The position numbers were made by a program, and so were the translations under genes. A DNA stretch of 5,721 bases, taken from Sediminibacterium ginsengisoli (GTDB lineage Bacteria > Bacteroidota > Bacteroidia > Chitinophagales > Chitinophagaceae). Under the pieces are notes generated by a model. It was not told where the DNA came from and did no database searches. It saw only the letters and a program-made list of their open reading frames with translations. Below are positions 1 to 5,442 of this stretch, one piece after another. Each line of letters opens with the position of its first letter. The stretch's first letter is position 1. The stretch lies in assembly GCA_943324415.2 (NCBI GenBank), contig CALPLN020000122.1, positions 1 to 5,721 of the forward strand, read 5' to 3'.

Positions 1-361
1 ATGCCAATTGCTCAGCAATACGAGGTCTTAATAAATTGTAAATCACAATGGCGATATTTTCGGCCGATGGATTTAAATTTTTAAACAACTCGGTGTCTAG
101 GTTTAAATTTTTGTGATCAAATCGGGAGATAACTTCTTCTTCAACCATCTTGCTCAAGTCCTTGGTGTTGATTACAAATCCAGTAATTGGATCTGGCACC
201 CCTACTACTTTTACAATTAAGTCATAGTTATGTCCATGGTAATTAGCATTACTACAAGCACCAAAAACACGTTTGTTCTCTTCGTCTGTCCAATCTGCAC
301 AATACAATTTGTGTGCGGCATTAAAATGCTCTTTTCGATATACCGCAACTTGATGTTCCAT
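1..361 (-). CDS. 6-pyruvoyl/6-carboxytetrahydropterin synthase family protein (QueD/PTPS), copy 2, 3'-truncated by window edge
   Basis: Only the first 120 codons are inside the window, read from an ATG at 361 down to the edge. An AGGA lies 3 nt before the ATG. The protein belongs to the tunnelling-fold pterin synthase family, which converts 7,8-dihydroneopterin triphosphate to 6-pyruvoyl-tetrahydropterin (biopterin branch) or 6-carboxy-tetrahydropterin (queuosine branch). Visible residues are the zinc ligands His17 (in HFNAAHKL), His42 and His44 (in HGHNY), the candidate catalytic Cys36, Asp82-His83 in DHKNLNLD, and Ser99-Ala-Glu-Asn102. The missing 15-20 residues should hold the substrate-anchoring Glu. 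The Cys-to-HGH spacing is C-x5-HGH, as in animal-type PTPS, whereas E. coli QueD has C-x3-HGH. The gene is a tandem paralogue of the upstream copy at 489-896, about 51% identical over residues 12-115 without gaps. The family is certain; which pterin product it makes is not. Confidence 0.9.
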   Translation of the reverse strand, partial: MEHQVAVYRKEHFNAAHKLYCADWTDEENKRVFGACSNANYHGHNYDLIVKVVGVPDPITGFVINTKDLSKMVEEEVISRFDHKNLNLDTELFKNLNPSAENIAIVIYNLLRPRIAEQLA

Positions 362-404
362 AATTCCTAATTAAGAGGATAAAGTTAATATATATAGAAC
401 AAGG

Positions 405-466
405 AATAGGCAATATTGTTTAACTTAAATGCAATTAAATTAAACAATACGCCTTGAAAGCCTATT
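405..466. repeat. Nested inverted repeat in the spacer between the two pterin synthase genes
   Basis: Two nested perfect arms are visible: an outer 7-bp pair AATAGGC (405-411) / GCCTATT (460-466) and an inner 10-bp pair TATTGTTTAA (414-423) / TTAAACAATA (440-449). An alternative, more compact fold extends the inner stem by AGGC (408-411) pairing with GCCT (451-454), skipping two bases on one side and one on the other. The loop is 16 nt and AT-rich. In minus-strand transcription the element follows the stop of the first pterin synthase (489) and precedes the start of the second (361), so it could be a weak terminator, a processing or stability hairpin, or an operator. No clean U-run follows the stem on the minus strand, which argues against a strong intrinsic terminator. 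Confidence 0.5.
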
Positions 467-488
467 TTGTTGATTCTTTTAATGATTA

Positions 489-896
489 TTATCCGAAATA
501 TTCCACAAATATGCGTGGTGTCTCGTATAATTTGATGCAATGCAAATGCACTTCTGCAGGAATATGTGGTTGTAATTGTGCCCAAATGGCAATCGCAAGG
601 TTCTCGGTTGAACATATTTTACCTTCCATAAAAGGCACATCTAAATTAAGGTTCTTATGATCTAAGGGGTCTATGACATGCTCTTTAATGATACTGCTTA
701 GCTTCTTGACATCAAACAAAAAACCAGTCTCGGCATTAGGTGTACCCTTTATAGTGACCAATAACTCGTAATTATGTCCATGCCAATTTTCATTTGCACA
801 TACGCCAAACACCAGCTCATTTTTCTCTTTAGTCCAATTTGGATTAGATAATTTATGTGCTGCGTTAAAATGTTCTACTCGAGTTAGGTATACCAT
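489..896 (-). CDS. 6-pyruvoyl/6-carboxytetrahydropterin synthase family protein (QueD/PTPS), copy 1, complete
   Basis: This is a complete 135-residue member of the tunnelling-fold pterin synthase family, of normal length. I start it at the ATG at 896; a GTG directly before it (899) could add one residue. From that ATG the zinc ligands are His14 (HFNAAHKL), His39 and His41 (HGHNY). The candidate catalytic Cys33 is spaced C-x5-HGH, the Asp79-His80 pair sits in DHKNLNLD, Thr97-Glu98-Asn99 follows, and Glu125 in LYETPR is the expected pterin-anchoring Glu. All catalytic residues appear intact. C-x5-HGH is the spacing of eukaryotic-type PTPS (tetrahydrobiopterin synthesis), while E. coli-type QueD uses C-x3-HGH; some bacterial family members do both reactions, so the substrate outcome is open. 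The gene is first in a tandem pair with the paralogue at 1-361 and divergent from mqnB. No other queuosine gene (queC, queE, queF) is in the window. Confidence 0.92.
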   Translation of the reverse strand: MVYLTRVEHFNAAHKLSNPNWTKEKNELVFGVCANENWHGHNYELLVTIKGTPNAETGFLFDVKKLSSIIKEHVIDPLDHKNLNLDVPFMEGKICSTENLAIAIWAQLQPHIPAEVHLHCIKLYETPRIFVEYFG

Positions 897-903
897 CACC
901 GTT

Positions 904-911
904 TATTTTTG
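904..911 (+). promoter_or_regulatory. Candidate Bacteroidota -7 box (TATTTTTG) for mqnB-mqnD
   Basis: TATTTTTG matches the TAnnTTTG -7 consensus of the Bacteroidota primary sigma factor exactly. A start about seven bases downstream would give a leader of roughly 25 nt to the ATG at 943. No convincing TTG at the -33 position is visible, so the call rests on the -7 match and the location in the divergent gap. Confidence 0.35.
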
Positions 912-919
912 CAAAGATA
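912..919 (-). promoter_or_regulatory. Candidate Bacteroidota -7 box (TATCTTTG) for the pterin synthase pair
   Basis: On the minus strand this reads TATCTTTG, an exact TAnnTTTG match, which would place a start about 7 bases downstream and a leader of roughly 10 nt before the ATG at 896. It abuts the plus-strand box at 904-911, and together they form an imperfect palindrome. No clear -33 TTG is visible upstream. Confidence 0.35.
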
Positions 920-942
920 TAAATTTGATGGAACTTTATCCC

Positions 943-1614
943 ATGAGAGTCATTATATCTGCAGCAACTAATGGGGAATGGATGCCCCTTTTTCAGAAAA
1001 TCAACCCAAAATTCGTCACTCCGAACAAAAAGTTCTCAGTAGGATTTCATGAATCTGGCGTAGGTATGCTTGCAAGTAGTGTTTCATTGGTCAAAATGGT
1101 CGTTCAAGAAACGCCATCGTTGATCATCCAGATGGGCGTAGCTGGGAGCTTGGACCCAAAAATCCCCTTAGGTAAAGTAGTCGTGATTAAAGAGGATGTT
1201 GTCGGTGACTTAGGTGTAACTGAAAATAAACAATGGAAGGATTTATTTGATTTAAAGTTAGATGGCGCAAATGATGCCCCTTTTGAAAAAAAGTCTTTAC
1301 CCAATTATTGGTTGAATCAATATAACCTGCTGAAATTGCCAACAAAAAAAGGGGTTACCATCAACACAATTACGACTGATAAAAAAATCATAGAAAGGTA
1401 TCGTACTAAATATAAAGCACAGATTGAATCCATGGAGGGTGCCGCCTTACATTATATAGGGAGGGATTTAAATATTCCGTTTATTCAAATTCGTGCAGTC
1501 TCTAACTATGTAGGTGAACGCAATAAAGCTAAATGGAAAATGCAGGAAGCCATTTATCAATTGAACGAAACCGTTTTACAATATGTGGATGCATTATCAA
1601 AAATGGAACAGTAA
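943..1614 (+). CDS. mqnB: Futalosine hydrolase (menaquinone biosynthesis, futalosine pathway)
   Basis: This is a nucleoside-phosphorylase-fold hydrolase that cleaves futalosine, releasing the base hypoxanthine and giving dehypoxanthine futalosine; it is cytosolic. From the chosen ATG the protein has 223 residues. Visible motifs are the N-terminal strand MRVIISAAT, the Gly-rich MGVAGS (64-69), LGKVVVIKEDVVGDLG (76-91), ESMEGAA (162-168) with Glu165 as the expected ribose-contacting acid, and RAVSNYVGER (184-193). The SNxVG signature is, as I recall, typical of futalosine hydrolases, whereas methylthioadenosine nucleosidases have SD at that point. Earlier in-frame starts exist (ATG at 928, TTG at 925); I prefer 943 because homologues begin directly at the first beta strand and it leaves a reasonable leader. 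The immediately following mqnD strongly supports the call. The main alternative, a 5'-methylthioadenosine/SAH nucleosidase, is less likely. Confidence 0.9.
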   Translation: MRVIISAATNGEWMPLFQKINPKFVTPNKKFSVGFHESGVGMLASSVSLVKMVVQETPSLIIQMGVAGSLDPKIPLGKVVVIKEDVVGDLGVTENKQWKDLFDLKLDGANDAPFEKKSLPNYWLNQYNLLKLPTKKGVTINTITTDKKIIERYRTKYKAQIESMEGAALHYIGRDLNIPFIQIRAVSNYVGERNKAKWKMQEAIYQLNETVLQYVDALSKMEQ

Positions 1615-2414
1615 TGAAGACAATTGAACTTGGCTTTTCTCCTTGCCCCAACGATACTTTTATTTTTGATGCCTTAGTCAATCATAAAATTGATACCAAG
1701 GGTTTTGAATTTAATTTACACCTTGAGGATGTACAAACCCTTAATGAGTGGGCATTACAAGGCAAGCTGCCTTATTCAAAAATTAGTTACGGAGTTTGGC
1801 CAAATTTAAAAAATCAATATCAACTATTAAATAGCGGTGGGGCTTTAGGAAAAGGTGTAGGACCGCTCTTAATCTATAAAGGCGCTCAACCTGACCCTTC
1901 TACCATGCGAGTTGCCATTCCAGGCATCAATACCACAGCACATTTGTTATTTAGTCTTGCGTTCCCGGAAGTAAAAAATAAAGTTTTTTTAGTCTTCAAT
2001 GAAATAGAGGATGCGGTGCTCACAGGCAAAGTGGATGCTGGTGTGATTATTCACGAGAATAGATTTACGTATGCAGATAAAGGATTAAGCAGGTGGATGG
2101 ATTTGGGTCATTATTTTGAAACCACTTTTAACGCACCCATTCCCCTAGGTGGAATTATTGCAAGAAAAGATCAACCACAAGAGGAAATAAAAATCATGGA
2201 TGCTTTAGTCCGTGAAAGTGTGGAATATGCTTTCAAGCACAGTTACGACCTTCTTCCTGAATTTGTCAAAAGCCATTCCCAAGAAATGTCGGAGCAAGTG
2301 ATGCGTCAACACATCGATTTGTATGTGAACGATTTCAGTATCGATATGGGCGAAACAGGTAGAAACGCAATTACTAGATTAGAGGAAGTTTATCTGAAGA
2401 TGGTGAATGGCTAA
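1614..2414 (+). CDS. mqnD: 1,4-dihydroxy-6-naphthoate synthase (menaquinone biosynthesis, futalosine pathway)
   Basis: MqnD converts cyclic dehypoxanthine futalosine to 1,4-dihydroxy-6-naphthoate, the last ring-forming step before prenylation and methylation to menaquinone. The 266-residue protein has the two-lobed periplasmic-binding-protein-like fold of the MqnA/MqnD family. Visible features are the N-terminal signature LGFSPCPNDTFIF (6-18), the Ser/Gly-rich SGGALGKGVGP (74-84), PGINTTAHLL (103-112), and DAGVIIHENRFTY (141-153), where His147 corresponds to the catalytic His of the Thermus enzyme. The ATG overlaps the mqnB stop as TAATG, with GGAACAG just upstream as a possible ribosome site, so translational coupling is likely. 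An in-frame upstream ATG at 1533 lies inside mqnB and would add 27 residues unlike the family N-terminus. MqnA, MqnE and MqnC are not in the window and must be encoded elsewhere. Confidence 0.95.
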   Translation: MKTIELGFSPCPNDTFIFDALVNHKIDTKGFEFNLHLEDVQTLNEWALQGKLPYSKISYGVWPNLKNQYQLLNSGGALGKGVGPLLIYKGAQPDPSTMRVAIPGINTTAHLLFSLAFPEVKNKVFLVFNEIEDAVLTGKVDAGVIIHENRFTYADKGLSRWMDLGHYFETTFNAPIPLGGIIARKDQPQEEIKIMDALVRESVEYAFKHSYDLLPEFVKSHSQEMSEQVMRQHIDLYVNDFSIDMGETGRNAITRLEEVYLKMVNG

Positions 2415-2416
2415 AT

Positions 2417-3739
2417 CTAAGGTTTTAATGCTTTAGCGTAGGCCGCCAATACCCTCGCACGCGCCTCCTCATGAACCACAATTGGTTTAGGATAAGTCAA
2501 ACTGTCTAATTCAGGAACCCATTTACGGATATATTGTAATTGTTTGTCAAACTTTTCTGTTTGTAATCTTGGGTTGAATACCCTAAAATAAGGTGCAGCA
2601 TCACATCCACTTCCACTAGCCCACTGCCATCCCCCATTGTTTGCTGCAAAATCAAAGTCCAATAATTTTTGAGCAAAATAGGCCTCACCCCAGCGCCAAT
2701 CAATTAAAAGGTGCTTGGTCAAGAAACTAGCTACAATCATACGAACCCGATTGTGCATAAATCCAGTGGTATTCAGTTCTCTCATTCCGGCATCCACAAT
2801 TGGATACCCCGTTTGTCCTTTACACCAGGCTTCAAATTCTTTTTCATTGTTGCGCCACTCTATGAAATCATACTGAGCTCTAAAAGATTTGCCCTCCGCT
2901 ACATGTGGAAAATGCCACAAGATCATATGGTAAAAATCGCGCCAGATGAGTTCGTTTAAATAGGTGGTATTGAGAGAGGCCGTTTCCATCGCTAGCTGTC
3001 TTACCGAAATGGTACCGAATCTTAAATGCATCCCAAGGTGCGAAGTTCCTCCCTCGATGGCAGGAAAATCCCTTTGGGTGGTATAGTTTTTCACTGTGGC
3101 TTCTTTCCACTTTTTTGCAGGTACCACCAAATCAGTTGACTCAAATCCCATGTCTTTTAAACTTGGAATCGGTAACGGCTTGGTGTCTAAAAAATGTTCT
3201 ACGCCTTTTTCCGAAGGCAATAATTTAGAAGGATTTACTTCCCATGCAGCCTTCCATTTTCTAGAATAGGGAGTGAATACAGTATAAGGTTTTCCATCCT
3301 CTTTGGTGACTTCTGACTTTTCAAAAATCACTTGATCCTTATAAGAATGGAACTCAATTTTATCTTTAATTAAATATGAAGTGATATTTGTATCTCTTTG
3401 AATACCATATGGTTCGTAATCTTGATTAACAAAAACAGAATGTACTTTATATTGCTTTGTCAGCTCCTCGAACGCGGTAGCTGGAGTTCCGTAATGCACC
3501 CACATCGACTTGCCTTTTGAGGTCAAATCTGCCTGTAATTCAGTGATGGTTTGATGAATAAAATCGACTCTACGATCTGCCTTATCTTCTAATTTGTCTA
3601 GAATGAATTTGTCAAAAACGAAAATAGGCAGCACTTTGAGGTCTAGTTTTTGAGCCAACTTAAGGGCATGGTATAACCCAGTATTGTCTTTAAACCTCAA
3701 ATCTCTTCGGAACCAAAATAGAATAACGGATGGACGCAT
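2417..3739 (-). CDS. phr: Deoxyribodipyrimidine photolyase (class I photolyase/cryptochrome family)
   Basis: The enzyme repairs UV-induced cyclobutane pyrimidine dimers using blue light and reduced FAD. The 440-residue protein is close to the usual length (E. coli PhrB has 472). The N-terminal antenna-binding Rossmann domain spans about residues 4-135, with WFRRDLRFKDN (9-19) and Glu109 in DYEPY at the position of the E. coli folate-binding Glu. The C-terminal FAD domain spans about 200-440. It has GGTSHLGMHLRFG (230-242), ELIWRDFY (263-270) with Trp266 matching the dimer-contacting E. coli Trp277, TGYPIVDAGMREL (310-322) and MHNR (328-331). The electron-transfer Trp triad is complete (Trp295, Trp348, Trp371), and Asn367 matches the FAD N5 Asn378. 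These features favour an active CPD photolyase; a cryptochrome-like role cannot be excluded from sequence. It is convergent with mqnD and divergent from the Nif3-like gene. Confidence 0.93.
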   Translation of the reverse strand: MRPSVILFWFRRDLRFKDNTGLYHALKLAQKLDLKVLPIFVFDKFILDKLEDKADRRVDFIHQTITELQADLTSKGKSMWVHYGTPATAFEELTKQYKVHSVFVNQDYEPYGIQRDTNITSYLIKDKIEFHSYKDQVIFEKSEVTKEDGKPYTVFTPYSRKWKAAWEVNPSKLLPSEKGVEHFLDTKPLPIPSLKDMGFESTDLVVPAKKWKEATVKNYTTQRDFPAIEGGTSHLGMHLRFGTISVRQLAMETASLNTTYLNELIWRDFYHMILWHFPHVAEGKSFRAQYDFIEWRNNEKEFEAWCKGQTGYPIVDAGMRELNTTGFMHNRVRMIVASFLTKHLLIDWRWGEAYFAQKLLDFDFAANNGGWQWASGSGCDAAPYFRVFNPRLQTEKFDKQLQYIRKWVPELDSLTYPKPIVVHEEARARVLAAYAKALKP

Positions 3740-3815
3740 AGTAAAAGAATAACATTTTATGCCACAAATAGTTGATTGGCAAGCTCAATTTATCAATTAA
3801 TAATTAATTTAGTGC
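3740..3815. promoter_or_regulatory. Divergent intergenic promoter region between photolyase and Nif3-like genes
   Basis: This 76-bp AT-rich gap must hold the start signals for both flanking genes. On the minus strand a TTG (3794-3796) lies 21 bp before ACTATTTG (3765-3772), a partial match to the Bacteroidota -33/-7 arrangement that would give a leader of about 20 nt for the photolyase. On the plus strand TAATTTAG (3805-3812) is one base off TAnnTTTG but too close to the ATG at 3816 to be convincing. A 7-bp direct repeat AATTAAT x2 sits at 3795-3808. No Shine-Dalgarno sequence is visible before either start. Confidence 0.3.
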
Positions 3816-4616
3816 ATGCAAATTAAAGCGTTCATCCAAAGCCTTGAGGACTGGGCTCCACTCCAATATCAAGAATCATATGATAATTCAGGGCTTATTG
3901 TGGGCGATCCAGAGGTGAATTGCACTGGCATTTTATGCTCCTTAGATTGTACAGAAGCGGTGATAGAGGAAGCCATTCAGAAAGGATGTAACCTGATTGT
4001 GAGTCATCACCCGATCATTTTTAAAGGGATCAAGCAATTTAGCAAGGACCATTATGTCAATCGAACTGTCTTAAAAGCCATCCAAAATAACATCGCCTTG
4101 TATGCGATTCATACCAATTTGGACAATGTAATACATGGGGTAAATAGCACCCTTGCAGACCGATTACACCTTGAAAATAGAAAAATTTTAGCCCCAATTC
4201 CAGGACTTTTTGACAACAATGGACAGGCGGTAGGCGCTGGTTTAGTGGGGGAACTACCCCTTGAAACGGAGCCCGAGGCCTTTGTAAAATGGGTTAAAGC
4301 CCAATTCAACTTAAATGTCATTAAGCACACTAAATTTATTAATAAAAACTTGATTAACATAGCTTTATGTGGTGGTAGCGGAAGTTTTTTATTAGATCAG
4401 ATTAAGGCACAAAAAATAGATTGTTTTATCACAAGCGATCTTAAATACCATGATTTTTTTGAGGCAGATGGAAAGTACCTATTGATGGATATTGGACATG
4501 GTGAAAGTGAACATTTTGTTCCTGCACTAATTGTTGACTATTTAAAGCGTAAATTCCTTACCTTTGCCGTCCTCGAATCTGAGGTGAAAACGCAACCTAT
4601 AAGCTACTTAAAATAA
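3816..4616 (+). CDS. Nif3-like dinuclear metal-center protein (NIF3/DUF34 family, YbgI-like)
   Basis: This 266-residue protein belongs to the NIF3/DUF34 family, which forms toroidal hexamers with a two-metal site; family members have been linked to GTP cyclohydrolase I-like activity or metal handling, but the role is not settled. The five expected ligands are present: His64-His65 (SHHP), Asp103 (HTNLD), and His228 and Glu232 (GHGESE). Other family landmarks are YDNSGLIVGD (22-31), CGGSGS (185-190) and SDLKYHD (207-213). It matches the compact E. coli YbgI form (about 247 residues). Bacteroidota homologues that I recall are about 365 residues with a roughly 100-residue insert, which here would fall between KILAP (123-127) and VGAGLVGEL (139-147) but is absent. 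The reading frame is intact, so it is not a broken gene. The zinc-ribbon gene follows after 9 bp, probably in one operon. Confidence 0.93.
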   Translation: MQIKAFIQSLEDWAPLQYQESYDNSGLIVGDPEVNCTGILCSLDCTEAVIEEAIQKGCNLIVSHHPIIFKGIKQFSKDHYVNRTVLKAIQNNIALYAIHTNLDNVIHGVNSTLADRLHLENRKILAPIPGLFDNNGQAVGAGLVGELPLETEPEAFVKWVKAQFNLNVIKHTKFINKNLINIALCGGSGSFLLDQIKAQKIDCFITSDLKYHDFFEADGKYLLMDIGHGESEHFVPALIVDYLKRKFLTFAVLESEVKTQPISYLK

Positions 4617-4625
4617 AACATTCAT

Positions 4626-5375
4626 ATGGCATCAGTCAAAGACTTTTCAGTAGAAGAAAAATTAGTAAATCTTCACAAACTTCAAACCGTAGACAGCAGT
4701 ATCGACCAGATCGAAATTCTTCGTGGTGAGCTACCTATGGAAGTGAAGGACTTGGAAGATGAAGTTCAAGGATTGGTGAACAGACAAACTAGAATCGAAG
4801 AAGAGATCAATGGTATCACCGAATTTATTGAAAGCAAAAAAGCGGCTATCAAAGAAAGCGAAGAGTTAATCGGTAAATACGAGAAGCAAAGCGAAAACGT
4901 AAAGAACAACCGTGAGTTCGAAGCAATCAACAAAGAATTAGAAATGCAAGGTTTGGAAATCAAACTTGCTGAAAAACATATCCGTGACGCAAACGAAGAA
5001 TTGGCTGAAAAGATCAAGACTTTAGATGCTGCAAAAAAGACAATCGCTGTTAAAGACGGTGTATTGACACACAAGAAAAGCGAATTAGAGAAAATCATCG
5101 CTGATACAGAGATTGAAGAGAAAGAATTAAGATCAAAGAGCGAAGAAGCAAGAGCACATATCGACGAGCGTTTATTGTATAGCTATGACCGTATCAGAAA
5201 CTCTTACCGTAATGGATTAGCGGTTGTTACCGTAGAGCGTGATGCTTGTGGTGGATGTTTTAATTCTATCCCTCCTCAACGTCAAAGCGAAATTCGTTTA
5301 CACAAGAAGATCATCGTTTGTGAGAACTGTGGTAGAATCTTGGTAGAAGGTGAATTAGAAGATAAAGAAGCTTAA
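4626..5375 (+). CDS. Coiled-coil protein with C-terminal C4 zinc ribbon (COG1579-type)
   Basis: This 249-residue protein is cytosolic, with no signal peptide or membrane segment. Residues about 10-185 are rich in Glu, Lys, Leu and Ile with heptad-like spacing, consistent with a long antiparallel coiled-coil hairpin. The C-terminus carries a zinc ribbon with Cys208 and Cys211 (CGGC) and Cys232 and Cys235 (CENC), separated by a conserved-looking IPPQRQSEI stretch (215-223). This architecture is that of the COG1579 zinc-ribbon family, whose cellular role is poorly defined; nucleic-acid or protein binding is inference. The ATG lies 9 bp after the Nif3-like stop, and a strong terminator follows at 5401, so the pair appears to form a bicistronic unit. 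Arginine is encoded only by CGT and AGA (9 and 6 of 15), suggesting a well-expressed gene. Leu-Pro-Met at 36-38 may mark a break before the coiled coil. Confidence 0.9.
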   Translation: MASVKDFSVEEKLVNLHKLQTVDSSIDQIEILRGELPMEVKDLEDEVQGLVNRQTRIEEEINGITEFIESKKAAIKESEELIGKYEKQSENVKNNREFEAINKELEMQGLEIKLAEKHIRDANEELAEKIKTLDAAKKTIAVKDGVLTHKKSELEKIIADTEIEEKELRSKSEEARAHIDERLLYSYDRIRNSYRNGLAVVTVERDACGGCFNSIPPQRQSEIRLHKKIIVCENCGRILVEGELEDKEA

Positions 5376-5400
5376 TCTTTTTAAGTTTTAAAATATTCCC

Positions 5401-5437
5401 AGAAAGGGTAGCCAAACGGCTACCCTTTCTTATTTTT
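5401..5437 (+). terminator. Strong intrinsic terminator after the zinc-ribbon gene
   Basis: A perfect 13-bp stem, AGAAAGGGTAGCC (5401-5413) with GGCTACCCTTTCT (5418-5430), closes a 4-nt AAAC loop and is followed by TATTTTT (5431-5437). This has all the hallmarks of a Rho-independent terminator for the Nif3-like/zinc-ribbon unit. It ends only about 5 nt before the next gene's ATG at 5443. Confidence 0.93.
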
Positions 5438-5442
5438 ACAAT

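Noticed and set aside
385..660. Open frames of 68-76 codons on both strands over the spacer and the 3' end of the first pterin synthase gene
   Set aside because: They overlap a well-supported gene, have low-complexity or Ile/Cys-rich translations without recognisable motifs, and lack start signals.
1..899. The tandem pterin synthases as evidence for a mobile element or defence island
   Set aside because: No transposase, integrase, terminal repeats or defence-type domains are visible; a gene duplication explains it.
1104..1304. Minus-strand open frame inside mqnB
   Set aside because: It is antisense to a conserved coding region and has no recognisable motif.
1533..1613. Upstream in-frame ATG extending mqnD by 27 residues
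   Set aside because: The extension lies wholly inside mqnB in another frame and does not resemble the MqnD N-terminus, which begins at the ATG in the TAATG junction.
2757..2762. Phe327 in GFMHNR where E. coli photolyase has Trp, considered as a broken electron-transfer triad
   Set aside because: Aligning by the spacing to neighbouring Trp residues shows that position is E. coli Trp338, not a triad member; the triad equivalents Trp295, Trp348 and Trp371 are all present.
2506..3110. Three short open frames in other frames within the photolyase gene
   Set aside because: The conserved FAD-domain motifs are in the long minus-strand frame; the others are shadows.
3795..3808. AATTAAT tandem direct repeat as a regulatory iteron
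   Set aside because: Two 7-bp AT-only units in an AT-rich promoter gap are easily expected by chance; recorded only within the intergenic entry.
4766..5098. 110-codon minus-strand frame opposite the coiled-coil gene
   Set aside because: Its Ser/Leu/Phe-rich translation is the usual antisense reading of Glu/Lys-rich coiled-coil codons.
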